Assembly: GCF_014196915.1 (NCBI RefSeq)
Contig: NZ_JACIEP010000002.1
Span: 186,001 to 250,000 of the forward strand
Reading direction: 5' to 3'
Source: Dysgonomonas hofstadii
Lineage (GTDB): Bacteria > Bacteroidota > Bacteroidia > Bacteroidales > Dysgonomonadaceae
Length of the DNA: 64,000 nt
Positions 37,614 to 46,752 of this stretch are shown one piece after another. The notes below the pieces were generated by a model, which saw only the letters and a program-made list of their open reading frames with translations, had not been told where the DNA came from and searched no databases. The translations under genes were made by a program, and so were the position numbers. The first letter of the stretch is position 1. Each line of letters opens with the position of its first letter.

Positions 37614-37742
37614 AACTTGGAGATAGAAAGATATACAGATTCAAAGTTAGGGTATAAAAAGCTTAAAACAACTCAAATCTATGCTCGCATTTTGGATGAG
37701 AAGAAACAAGAGGTGACAAATAAGATACCTGATATAGAATAA
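37614..37742 (+). pseudogene. 3' remnant of a second tyrosine recombinase
   Basis: 42 codons to a stop, containing SKLGYKKLKTTQIYARI and a charged tail. This is the last catalytic box of a Bacteroidetes integrase with His changed to Tyr and one residue missing. The sequence differs clearly from the intact integrase just upstream, so it records an older element at the same tRNA. Confidence 0.75.
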
Positions 37743-37759
37743 TGTAGAAAAGATTCTTT

Positions 37760-37767
37760 TATCTTTG
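37760..37767 (+). promoter_or_regulatory. -7 element for the TPR/HTH regulator
   Basis: TATCTTTG, followed by C as in strong Bacteroides promoters, 23 bases before the start codon at 37791. Confidence 0.5.
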
Positions 37768-37790
37768 CAATGAACTCTTAATACTTCAAT

Positions 37791-39470
37791 ATGTTTAATT
37801 TTAGAATGCATTTATGTTATTTTGTATCTGCGTGTATAATTCTAAATATTGTTTCATGCAAAAAAAATAATTCAATTGGAATGCTACAATTGACTAAAGT
37901 TGAGCAGATTGTAGAGTTGAACCCAGATAGTGCATTATTAATATTAGATTCAATAACTATTCCCCATGATTTAAGCAAAGAAGAATACAACAAATTTTTA
38001 TTGTTACTTATTCAAGCTAAGGATAAAAGCTACAAAGATATATCTTCCGACACTCTGCTTTTTCAAGTAAAAGATTATTATCTCAAGAATAAAGATATAG
38101 ACAACGCTGCATTAGCCTCATTTTATTGTGGACGGATTCTACAGGAACAAAAAAAGAACAACGAAGCTGTGGCATATTATTTGGATGCAGAAAAGTATGC
38201 AACACAAATAAATAACCAGAATTTAATTGGTTTAAGCAATAGCTCTATCGGTGGGCTATTGTCTATCCAATTTACACAGGATGAAGCTATTTTAAAGTTT
38301 AAAGATGCAATTCAAGCCTTTAGGAAGGCAAGCAATCAGAAAAATGAGATTATTAGCTATATAAATATAGGGAATTGTTTTCTTATTAAATCGATAAACG
38401 ATAGCGCATTATATTACTATGGCGAAGCTTTAAAATATACAGACCTCTATCAACTCAAAAAAGAACAAATGAGTGTGAGGAATAACTTAAGTATTGCTTT
38501 TCAGGAAATAGGAAATTATGATAAATCATTGTATTATTTAAGAGAAGCTCTCACTTTTACATCTGATGATCTTGAAAGAACAAAGATATATTTAAATTTA
38601 GCAAAGACTTTTAAAGACAAGGATTCCATTTCGTATTATATTCAAAAGTCATTAGACTTTCAACAAGAAGAAAAAGATCCTTATTTGTCATCCAGCGCTT
38701 ACAATGTATTATCAAGTCTGGAAGAAAAAAACATGAATTATAAGAAAGCTTTGGAATACCACAAAGCTTATACTAGTTATTTGGCGACTATACTGAATCA
38801 GAACGAAGACAATAGGGTGTCTGAAATCCAGAAAAAATATAATTTTGAATTGATCCAAAATAGATATAATAAATTAACTCTACAAAGGCTAAAGATCATT
38901 GTTGTGCTTTCGATATGCCTTTTCGTGCTAGCTCTTGTTGCTCTGTTTTATTACCGAAAATCTTACAAAAATAAGAAAGCCATGCTAATCGCAGAAAACG
39001 CTGCGATAGAATCCGAAAACAGGGCTCTTTGGCTAATCGATATGTCTAAATCATTTAATGATAAAGAAGCGTCTTTCAGAAATATACTCTTACATCATTT
39101 TGATATCTTAAAAAAGGCCGCTTTATTGGAAAGCCACTTGAAAAAAGGGGATGAGAATCAATATTTCATAAAAAAGATAAATGATATTGTTTATGGACAG
39201 GAAGCTTTAGACTGGAATGTCCTTTATCGAACAATAAATAATCTTCATAATGGTTTTTTTGATAAACTGCGTGAAAAGTATCCACAATTGGATGAAACAG
39301 AATTTAGAATTTGCTGCCTAATTTATACGCAGTTTAGTAGTTCCGAGATAGCAGTTATTACTCAGCTAAGCATAAATACCGTCCACATGAAAAGAACATC
39401 AATTCGTAAAAAAATAGGAATTGAGCATTCCGGAAACATATCGGACTATCTTCGTAGTAATATTATTTAA
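37791..39470 (+). CDS. TPR sensor with membrane helix and C-terminal HTH
   Basis: 559 residues. A signal or lipoprotein-like N-terminus (VSCKK near residue 22) precedes TPR repeats (about 50-350), a membrane helix near 367-385, a coiled coil and a C-terminal helix-turn-helix with LuxR-like form (SSSEIAVITQLSINTVHMKR). The build resembles SusR-type one-protein regulators. It opens the cargo of the island and is a good candidate to sense a peptide or envelope signal and control the maturase cluster. That role is inferred from position. Confidence 0.75.
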   Translation: MFNFRMHLCYFVSACIILNIVSCKKNNSIGMLQLTKVEQIVELNPDSALLILDSITIPHDLSKEEYNKFLLLLIQAKDKSYKDISSDTLLFQVKDYYLKNKDIDNAALASFYCGRILQEQKKNNEAVAYYLDAEKYATQINNQNLIGLSNSSIGGLLSIQFTQDEAILKFKDAIQAFRKASNQKNEIISYINIGNCFLIKSINDSALYYYGEALKYTDLYQLKKEQMSVRNNLSIAFQEIGNYDKSLYYLREALTFTSDDLERTKIYLNLAKTFKDKDSISYYIQKSLDFQQEEKDPYLSSSAYNVLSSLEEKNMNYKKALEYHKAYTSYLATILNQNEDNRVSEIQKKYNFELIQNRYNKLTLQRLKIIVVLSICLFVLALVALFYYRKSYKNKKAMLIAENAAIESENRALWLIDMSKSFNDKEASFRNILLHHFDILKKAALLESHLKKGDENQYFIKKINDIVYGQEALDWNVLYRTINNLHNGFFDKLREKYPQLDETEFRICCLIYTQFSSSEIAVITQLSINTVHMKRTSIRKKIGIEHSGNISDYLRSNII

Positions 39471-39677
39471 ACAATCATCTTTGTAATTCTTTAGTTCTAC
39501 TTTATTAAAATTCATATTGGACTTATATGTTAAAATAATAAAGCGTTCACATACAGAGACTTCAAATTTGCTTCTTAGAAAAAAACTCATATCTGACTTA
39601 TTACCTATTTTCTCAAAATCAGGAATATCATAGATTTGATTCTAATTTATTAGAGTTCAACTAAACAAATTTCTGAC

Positions 39678-40067
39678 ATGAAACAAATAATATTGCTTGC
39701 TAGTTTAATTGCTTGCATAGGTTTATCTGCCAATCTAAAAAGCCTGCACATCCAAGAAACTGATACTGAAAAAGAAATTGACCTAATCGGATCATTGATA
39801 TCTCCCCAAACAAGAATGCTGATTAAGCCTATAATCTTGTTTCAGCAAATGGACTGCCTACGTGTAAACTGTAGCAGTTCGTTGGGATATATAAGTGTTC
39901 TTATCTATAACAATACTGGTGATCTAAAATATCAAAAATGCATAAATACGTCTGTAGAAAGTCTCTTATATATTAGTACTCTCGGGCTAGAAGCTGGAAA
40001 CTACACTGTAAAATTTGTCGATTCTAAAGATCAAAGTTTAATCGGGAATTTTATAGTTCAAGAATAA
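39678..40067 (+). CDS. Small secreted DUF3244-like protein
   Basis: 129 residues with a signal peptide (about 1-18). The rest is a single small beta domain with the DUF3244 pattern: a short EIDLIGSL start, a segment with ISVLIYNNTGDLKYQ and a closing GNYTVKFVDSKDQSLIGNF. The mature part has two Cys. Such proteins are frequent and uncharacterised in Bacteroidetes. It lies between the regulator and the LytTR gene of the island; a role in immunity or sensing is possible but unproven. Confidence 0.6.
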   Translation: MKQIILLASLIACIGLSANLKSLHIQETDTEKEIDLIGSLISPQTRMLIKPIILFQQMDCLRVNCSSSLGYISVLIYNNTGDLKYQKCINTSVESLLYISTLGLEAGNYTVKFVDSKDQSLIGNFIVQE

Positions 40068-40151
40068 TTTTTTTGAAAAGTTAGACTTCTGATAGGAATC
40101 GCTATTAAAATTATTCAAAATACTATTAATACTGAACTTTTCATCCGATAA

Positions 40152-40433
40152 ATGGAAAAAGAGATTGTTATTGAAATTACTTCATGTATGTACATCATAG
40201 GAGGGAAAAATGAATGTTTTGCTTTTCCCAATGATAGTGTAGTAAAGATATGTAAGATTTCAATAGATGATATTTCTATACTAATATGTAATGGAACAGA
40301 CTTTGTTCGCATAAATATACATGTAATCATAAATACAAAATATTTCATAAAATTAAATGAGAGAAGGAAAATAGTGATGAAAGACGGAACAATATTTAAA
40401 GTATCACGCCGTAATATTTCATTATTTAAATAA
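40152..40433 (+). CDS. Stand-alone LytTR-like DNA-binding protein
   Basis: 93 residues with no receiver domain. The C-terminal half, FVRINIHVIINTKYF followed by KIVMKDGTIFKVSRRN, matches the LytTR DNA-binding domain (FxRxHxSyiVNxxyI, then lkDGtxixvSRr), and the N-terminal half fits its first beta strands. The conserved HRS is changed to NIH. It lies 80 bases before the precursor peptide gene, with a palindrome between them, so it is a likely local regulator of that gene. Confidence 0.6.
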   Translation: MEKEIVIEITSCMYIIGGKNECFAFPNDSVVKICKISIDDISILICNGTDFVRINIHVIINTKYFIKLNERRKIVMKDGTIFKVSRRNISLFK

Positions 40434-40440
40434 TAGAAGT

Positions 40441-40452
40441 ATATGTACATAT
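40441..40452. promoter_or_regulatory. Perfect palindrome ATATGTACATAT upstream of the precursor
   Basis: A 12-bp palindrome 62 bases before the precursor ATG; a second palindrome, AAGTA-A-TACTT, lies at 40489-40499. Both are candidate operator sites for the adjacent LytTR-like protein. Confidence 0.35.
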
Positions 40453-40513
40453 GAATGACGGTGATGAGTATCCACCATTAGCTACTCGAAGTAATACTTA
40501 AATTATATATCTT

Positions 40514-40672
40514 ATGAAATTTGAATTATTAGTTGCCCCTGAAGATGTTTTGACAACTGAAATGGATAATATCCGTGGTGGAAAGAGCGACAAGGATCAA
40601 ATTGTCGTTTGTAGTGGTGACGGTATCGTTAAGAGCCAGGTTGCAGCAGATGATACGTTGAGCGTATTCTGA
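40514..40672 (+). CDS. RiPP precursor peptide with double-glycine leader
   Basis: A 52-residue peptide. The leader, residues 1-23, ends EMDNIRGG, the double-glycine cleavage site cut by C39-peptidase ABC exporters and the hallmark of the Bacteroidales 'GG' natural-product precursors. The 29-residue core starts KSDKDQIVVCSGDG and has one Cys (residue 33), four Asp and no aromatic residue except the terminal Phe. The radical SAM/SPASM maturase follows 92 bases later and the C39 exporter lies in the same operon. The peptide is probably modified, cleaved after Gly-Gly and exported. The modification and activity are unknown. Confidence 0.82.
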   Translation: MKFELLVAPEDVLTTEMDNIRGGKSDKDQIVVCSGDGIVKSQVAADDTLSVF

Positions 40673-40693
40673 TTCTGAACTTATTAGGTTAGG

Positions 40694-40735
40694 ACGAGGG
40701 TGTTATTGCTAATAGCTATAGTGAGCCATCCTCGT
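40694..40735 (+). terminator. Attenuator hairpin between precursor and maturase
   Basis: A 9-bp stem with one wobble (ACGAGGGTG with CATCCTCGT) and a 24-base loop, without a strong T-run. Leaky hairpins after a precursor gene commonly keep precursor mRNA in excess over enzyme mRNA. Confidence 0.5.
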
Positions 40736-40764
40736 TCATTTATATACAGCAAATATGATTTTTT

Positions 40765-42081
40765 ATGGAATGGTCTAAATTCAATATATTATGTAAATCG
40801 CCGGAAGGCAGAAACTATTTGTATAATTCCCGTATGAATCTTTTGCTAAAATTACCGGAAGATACATATGCTTCACTTTGGAAAAACCAACAAAATTTTT
40901 CATTGGATAAATTAAAAGGAGATTTAGATGAAGAAAGTTTGGATTTCTTTATCAAAAACAAAGTTATTGTGGATTCAGGCGAAGATGATAATTTTCTATT
41001 GCAAAAGAAACTATTAAGGTATAAAAGAAGTCTGGATGAGAAAAATGTTGGATTTGTAATAGTCCCGACATATGGTTGTAATTTTAAATGTCCATATTGT
41101 TATGAGTCGAATCTACCAATGGATATAATGTCAGAAAGAGTGGAAGACCAATTAGTTAGATTTATTAAATCATTTGGAATAAACGAGTTCCCAATTTCAT
41201 GGCATGGAGGGGAACCCCTTTTAGCTTTCCGTCGAATAAAAAGTATTCTATATAAATTAAGAGACGAAAACATTAAACTTTCAGATCATAAATTAGTAAC
41301 TAATGGCTTTTTACTTGATGATGAAAAATGTGCTTTTTTTAATGATTTCAATCTGCAATCCATCCAAATAACAATTGATGGATTGGAAGGCACTCATAAT
41401 ATGAGTCGAATTCATAAATCAGAGATACCAACATATGATATTATAATACAAAATATAGAAAGAGTATTCAGATTGATGCCTAACTGTCGTGTAATAGTGA
41501 GGGTAAATGTTCACAAAGGAAACGAAGAAGAGTTTCCTGTGCTACACAAGCAATTAAGAAAAAGGTGGGAGGGACAAAACTTTGAGATTTCGATGAAATA
41601 TGTTAACGACCACAACAATGGATGCAAGATTGCTTGTTTAAAAGATCAAGATAAAATTCGATATATTGAGAAATTAGTAAAGAAAGATAATTTTTCATCA
41701 CTTTCATTGTATCCAAAACCAAAACTTAGCGGCTGTACTGCAACTTTCCTCAATTCTTATGTAATCGGAACAGGGGGAGAGTTATATAAGTGCTGGGTAG
41801 ATGTCGGAAAATTGGAACGGGCAATAGGAAACATCTTTGATAACAATAGAAATATCTCTCTAATATCAGAGTATATTTTGGGGACTGATATGTTCTCGGA
41901 TAAAAAATGTCTATCATGTTCTTTTTCCCCAATATGCGACGGGGGATGTAATCTCCGTAGGTTAAATTTCAAGCAAAATAATATCAAATATGATGTATGT
42001 CCTATTAGAGAAGAAGATTTTGGTACAATATTAGATCTATATTATAACCAAAAGTTCCCAGCACAAAGTATATCTCAATAG
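40765..42081 (+). CDS. Radical SAM/SPASM peptide maturase
   Basis: 438 residues. The radical SAM motif CNFKCPYCYE gives cluster cysteines 105, 109 and 112. The C-terminal SPASM domain has the textbook spacing: Cys324, GxxxxCys343, then Cys382-x2-Cys385-x5-Cys391-x3-Cys395 and Cys412, enough for two auxiliary 4Fe-4S clusters. The first 90 residues look like a small peptide-recognition region. Such enzymes install thioether, carbon-carbon or epimerised residues on peptides. The precursor lies just upstream; with one core Cys, at most a single thioether is possible. Confidence 0.88.
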   Translation: MEWSKFNILCKSPEGRNYLYNSRMNLLLKLPEDTYASLWKNQQNFSLDKLKGDLDEESLDFFIKNKVIVDSGEDDNFLLQKKLLRYKRSLDEKNVGFVIVPTYGCNFKCPYCYESNLPMDIMSERVEDQLVRFIKSFGINEFPISWHGGEPLLAFRRIKSILYKLRDENIKLSDHKLVTNGFLLDDEKCAFFNDFNLQSIQITIDGLEGTHNMSRIHKSEIPTYDIIIQNIERVFRLMPNCRVIVRVNVHKGNEEEFPVLHKQLRKRWEGQNFEISMKYVNDHNNGCKIACLKDQDKIRYIEKLVKKDNFSSLSLYPKPKLSGCTATFLNSYVIGTGGELYKCWVDVGKLERAIGNIFDNNRNISLISEYILGTDMFSDKKCLSCSFSPICDGGCNLRRLNFKQNNIKYDVCPIREEDFGTILDLYYNQKFPAQSISQ

Positions 42082-42157
42082 TCTATTGTAACATTGTCAT
42101 CTTTTCTTTCGTCCTTTTTAATATAGAATCTATTTAGAACACATTAATATTACCAAA

Positions 42158-44530
42158 ATGAAACTCTTTTCCTATTATATTGTATTTCTTTCTTTATTAT
42201 TGAGTCCAATTCAGTTATCTTTTAGCCAGACAATGCTTAAAGGTAGAGTTGTAGATAATAAAAATGAAAGTGTCGATTATTATCTGGTAAAGATATTATC
42301 TGATCCGGATTCTACAGTCATACTTACGGGTTCATTCATTACAGAAAATTTTGAACTTGAAATTGCAGGAAAAGGAAAGTATATCTTGGATGTTTCATCG
42401 ATGGGATATAGCAAACAACTATATCCTTTTTCTGTCACAGAAAAAGATAGTATTGTAAACTTACCGGTTATTTCATTAAACAATTCTTCTTACAACCTGA
42501 ATGAAGTTGTAGTAACAGGAAGAATGCCATTGGTTACATACAACAACAATAAGTCAATAGTAAATATAGAAAATAGCGTATTGAGCGATGCCGGTTCTAT
42601 TACTGATATGTTGAGCAGGACACCGGGACTTATTTCAGATGTCGGAGGACAAATATCTGTTATGGGGAAAGGTAGTCCTATTATTTATATTGACAATAAG
42701 GAAGTTGTCAACAAAGACGAATTAAACACGCTCCAATCAAATGATATAAGTAAAGTTGAAATTATGAGGAATCCTTCATCCAGATATAATGCTTCCGGCC
42801 GACCGGTCATTATTATAAGGACAAAGAGATCAAGAAAAGATAATACGATGATTCAACTCTATAATAATTTGACTATCGCAAGAAAAGTGAGTGACAGGGG
42901 CGGTTTACAGATAACTCAGAATACAGGCAGATATTCAGGTCTTTACAGTTACTCATATGGCGTATATAATCAGAAGCAATATGCTGATTATTTCCAAACA
43001 ATATATAATAAGGATTATACAATGGATAATATTTCAAATGCCATTCAATCTTATTCCAACAAAAATCACAATCTTTTTGCCGGTATAGACTATCAAATCC
43101 GTAATAATGATTATTTAGGACTAAAATTTGCGGGAAGTTTCACTGATGATACCAGAGATGAATATAGAAACCAAAAGATTACTAAAAGTAATATATCCGA
43201 GAACATAATAAGAGATCTTAATTCTGTCAAAAATAAAAACGACGATTATTATACTATTGACTTCAACTATACAATGAACAGAGATTCTGTTAATACACTG
43301 AATCTTAATGCAAGTTATGCACATAAGAAATATTCGGAAAAAACGAATATGGACGAGATTGATATAATTAGTACAGACTATGCGCGGTCTTTAATTAATT
43401 CACAAAACAAATATGATGTATATTATCTGTCGGCAGATTATCAATTTGAAGTTATGGGGATAACTTCACAACTTGGAGGTAAATATTCAAAAATAAAAAA
43501 CAATGGATATAGTGAAAACCACAATCTGAATACGACTAAATTAAACTCTTATGACAGTAATATTACTAACGAAGAAGTTTCAGCAGCCTATCTTAATTTT
43601 AGTAAGAATATTAGAGGATTAACAATTGAAGCGGGTATCCGCTATGAATATACAGACTCAAAAATTAAAACTTCAGAGAGCTTGGAGCATAACAGGCTGA
43701 CCTCGAGTAAATTTTTCCCAAATCTAGGGCTAAACTATGTTATTTCTCCTAAAGCTGAATTAAATATCAATTATAATAAATCCATCAGCAGGCAGCTTTT
43801 TTCACAAATCAATCCGAATGTGATTTATCTTGATTCGTTATCCTATATTATAGGAAATCCGTATTTAAAACCTTCATATTCCGATAATTTCGAAATTGGT
43901 TTAATTCTCTGGAAGAAACTGAACTTCACAGCGAGTGTTGAAACAGAAAAAAATCCTATCATATTTGTCGGCATTAACGATGATAATAATACTGATATTA
44001 CACGATTTACTTATATGAATCTGAATAAAGCAAAATTTTATAATACAGGATTATCATATTCAATAACAAAAGGCAATTATACTTTAGCATTAAACTCTAA
44101 TCTAATGTTTCCTGATATGACAATAAATTATATGAATAGAGAGAAGAAGATAAGAAAGATGATGTCCTCTTTTACATTCAACAATAGTTACAATATTCCA
44201 AATATCGATATTACTGTTTTTCTTAACTTTAATTATAGGGGACCGGGTGATTATGAGATCAGACGGTTTACAGAGCAACATAGCCTAATCGCAGGTGTTC
44301 GCAAAAATTTCTTAAAAGACAGGCTGAAAGCAACTATAACTATGTATGATATTTTACATAAGAATAGTGGAGGTAATTACGATACAGAATATGGAAATAT
44401 TTCAGAGGGCATGAGAATAAATCAGGACACAAGATTCTTGAGAATCAGTTTGAGTTATACCTTTAATAATATAAAAACAAGAGTTAAGAGCAATTCTGCC
44501 AACCAGAAAGAATTAAATAGGCTTTACTGA
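42158..44530 (+). CDS. TonB-dependent receptor-like outer membrane barrel
   Basis: 790 residues. A signal peptide (about 1-24), a carboxypeptidase-regulatory-like domain (25-105), a plug-like domain (about 118-220, with SIVNIENSVLSD and SRTPGLISDVGG) and a long beta barrel. It belongs to the 'outer membrane beta-barrel' group, not the SusC group, and has no SusD partner. It stands between maturase and exporter with an 8-base gap to the exporter. It may carry the mature peptide over the outer membrane, take it back up, or act as immunity or receptor. Confidence 0.8.
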   Translation: MKLFSYYIVFLSLLLSPIQLSFSQTMLKGRVVDNKNESVDYYLVKILSDPDSTVILTGSFITENFELEIAGKGKYILDVSSMGYSKQLYPFSVTEKDSIVNLPVISLNNSSYNLNEVVVTGRMPLVTYNNNKSIVNIENSVLSDAGSITDMLSRTPGLISDVGGQISVMGKGSPIIYIDNKEVVNKDELNTLQSNDISKVEIMRNPSSRYNASGRPVIIIRTKRSRKDNTMIQLYNNLTIARKVSDRGGLQITQNTGRYSGLYSYSYGVYNQKQYADYFQTIYNKDYTMDNISNAIQSYSNKNHNLFAGIDYQIRNNDYLGLKFAGSFTDDTRDEYRNQKITKSNISENIIRDLNSVKNKNDDYYTIDFNYTMNRDSVNTLNLNASYAHKKYSEKTNMDEIDIISTDYARSLINSQNKYDVYYLSADYQFEVMGITSQLGGKYSKIKNNGYSENHNLNTTKLNSYDSNITNEEVSAAYLNFSKNIRGLTIEAGIRYEYTDSKIKTSESLEHNRLTSSKFFPNLGLNYVISPKAELNINYNKSISRQLFSQINPNVIYLDSLSYIIGNPYLKPSYSDNFEIGLILWKKLNFTASVETEKNPIIFVGINDDNNTDITRFTYMNLNKAKFYNTGLSYSITKGNYTLALNSNLMFPDMTINYMNREKKIRKMMSSFTFNNSYNIPNIDITVFLNFNYRGPGDYEIRRFTEQHSLIAGVRKNFLKDRLKATITMYDILHKNSGGNYDTEYGNISEGMRINQDTRFLRISLSYTFNNIKTRVKSNSANQKELNRLY

Positions 44531-44538
44531 ATCAGTAT

Positions 44539-46749
44539 ATGAGGAAATTTCCATTTATACAACAACATGATTCGATGGACTGTGGCCCGGCTTGTCTTAA
44601 AATGATTTCTTCATTTTATAGTCAAGAGTATTCTATAGAAATTCTTAGGGATTTATGTTGTATAGCCAAAGATGGTGTTTCATTAAAAGGGATTAGTCTG
44701 GCTGCCGAAATAATTGGCTTTAAAACTATAGGTGGGCGTCTTACTATCGACAAACTCATGGAAAAAGCCCTGTTACCTTCCATTCTTCATTGGAATCAGG
44801 AACACTTTGTGGTCTTATACAGGATTAAGAAAAAGAAAAAAGACATCATTTTTTATATTGCCGATCCCGGCAAAGGACTTTTACAATACAATAAAAAAGA
44901 TTTTTTAGAACATTGGATCAGTACCAAAACAAATGGAGAAGAAAAAGGTGTAGTCTTACTCTTAGAGCCGACGGAACAGTTTTATAAGCAAGAAGTGGAA
45001 AAGCCTGTTAAAGCAAGCGGAAAACTGAAATTCCTTTCCTCCTACTTCAAACGTTATAAGAAATTCTTCGGACAACTCATTATCGGGCTTCTGGTTGGTA
45101 GCATATTGCAACTTATATTCCCATTTCTTACCCAAGCCGTCGTCGATATTGGCATCGGTAACAAGGACATCAGTTTTATTTGGCTTATTCTTTTGGCTCA
45201 ACTAATGTTAATTATTGGGCGGACAAGCATTGACTTTATTCGCCGCAGGATTTTACTTCATATCAGTACTCGCATCAATATTTCCTTGATATCCGATTTT
45301 TTTATCAAGTTGATGAAACTTCCGATGAAGTTTTTTGATACAAAATTATTGGGGGATTTGTTACAGCGCATAGAAGACCATAGCCGGATAGAACGCTTTT
45401 TGACAGCCCAATCCTTAAACCTTTTATTCTCATTATTTAGTTTTATTGTTTTCGGTATTGTACTTTTTATTTATAACCTGAAAATTTTCTTAGTATTCCT
45501 TTTCGGCAGTATCCTATACGGAGTGTGGATACTATTCTTTCTGAAAAAAAGAAAAATACTGGATTATAAGACTTTTGAACAACAAGCCATCAACCGTAGT
45601 AAAACCTACCAGTTAATTAATGGTATGCAGGAAATAAAATTACAGGGATGCGAACAACGCAAGCGTTGGGAATGGGAAGACACACAAGCCGACTTGTTCG
45701 ACGTGAATACACAGTCTCTGTCCTTACAACAGACACAGGAAGCAGGGAGTGTTTGTATCAATGAAGTGAAAAACCTATTGATTACCATATTGGCTGCTAC
45801 TGCTGTTATACAGGGTGAATTGACGCTGGGTATGATGCTTTCGGTTCAGTATATTATCGGACAGCTTAATTCTCCGGTGGAGCAAATCATGAACTTTATT
45901 TACCAATGGCAGGATGTAAGTATCAGCCTCGAAAGGATGAGTGAAATCCACAATAAAGACGATGAAGAAAACAAAGACAAGAATATAAAAAGCCTACAGC
46001 CTGATATCTCAAAAGATATAGAGATAAAAGAGCTTGTTTTCCAATACGAAGGGCCATATTCGAAGAAAGTCTTGAATGACATCAACCTAACGATCCCGGA
46101 AGGGAAAGTTACTGCTATTGTCGGGGCTAGCGGAAGTGGTAAAACCACATTGATAAAGCTTCTGCTGGGCAATTATTCTCCTGTTGAAGGTACAGTAGAT
46201 GTTGGGAATGAACCATTAAGTCAATTCAACTTAACATGGTGGCGTACACAATGCGGAGCTGTGATGCAGGATGGTTATATTTTTTCTGAATCAATTGCTA
46301 GAAACATTGCTGTTTCAGAAGATGAAATAGACATTAAAAGATTAAGGGATGCCGCTCAGATAGCAAACATAGATGATTTTGTATCCGGCCTGCCATTAGG
46401 CTATAATACGGTTGTTGGACAAGAAGGACAAGGTATCAGCCAAGGACAAAGGCAGCGTATTTTAATAGCAAGAGCCGTGTATAAGAATCCTCAGTTTATA
46501 TTTTTGGATGAAGCTACCAATGCGCTGGATGCTAATAACGAAAAAGTTATACTTGATAACCTGAATGAGTTTTACAAAGGAAAAACAGTAGTGGTTGTAG
46601 CCCACCGACTAAGTACGGTAAAGAATGCAGATCAGATTGTCGTTCTGGATAATGGTGAAATTGTGGAAAGGGGAACTCATGAAGAACTGACTAATTTGAG
46701 AGGAAAGTATTATCATTTGGTAAAGAACCAGTTGGAACTGGGGAATTAA
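44539..46749 (+). CDS. C39-peptidase ABC exporter (PCAT)
   Basis: 736 residues. The N-terminal C39 peptidase has Gln9, catalytic Cys15 in MDCGPAC, His89 in NQEHFVV and Asp109 in IADPG. Six membrane helices follow (about 170-460), then an ATPase domain with GASGSGKTT, the signature SQGQRQRI and FIFLDEATNALD. It should cut the precursor after Gly-Gly and pump the core across the inner membrane. The gap to the HlyD-like gene is 3 bases. Confidence 0.94.
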   Translation: MRKFPFIQQHDSMDCGPACLKMISSFYSQEYSIEILRDLCCIAKDGVSLKGISLAAEIIGFKTIGGRLTIDKLMEKALLPSILHWNQEHFVVLYRIKKKKKDIIFYIADPGKGLLQYNKKDFLEHWISTKTNGEEKGVVLLLEPTEQFYKQEVEKPVKASGKLKFLSSYFKRYKKFFGQLIIGLLVGSILQLIFPFLTQAVVDIGIGNKDISFIWLILLAQLMLIIGRTSIDFIRRRILLHISTRINISLISDFFIKLMKLPMKFFDTKLLGDLLQRIEDHSRIERFLTAQSLNLLFSLFSFIVFGIVLFIYNLKIFLVFLFGSILYGVWILFFLKKRKILDYKTFEQQAINRSKTYQLINGMQEIKLQGCEQRKRWEWEDTQADLFDVNTQSLSLQQTQEAGSVCINEVKNLLITILAATAVIQGELTLGMMLSVQYIIGQLNSPVEQIMNFIYQWQDVSISLERMSEIHNKDDEENKDKNIKSLQPDISKDIEIKELVFQYEGPYSKKVLNDINLTIPEGKVTAIVGASGSGKTTLIKLLLGNYSPVEGTVDVGNEPLSQFNLTWWRTQCGAVMQDGYIFSESIARNIAVSEDEIDIKRLRDAAQIANIDDFVSGLPLGYNTVVGQEGQGISQGQRQRILIARAVYKNPQFIFLDEATNALDANNEKVILDNLNEFYKGKTVVVVAHRLSTVKNADQIVVLDNGEIVERGTHEELTNLRGKYYHLVKNQLELGN

Positions 46750-46752
46750 ATT

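Noticed and set aside
40451-40501. 16-codon frame MNDGDEYPPLATRSNT before the precursor
   Set aside because: It is too short to judge, has no clear ribosome site and no GG motif. It may be a leader peptide but nothing supports it.
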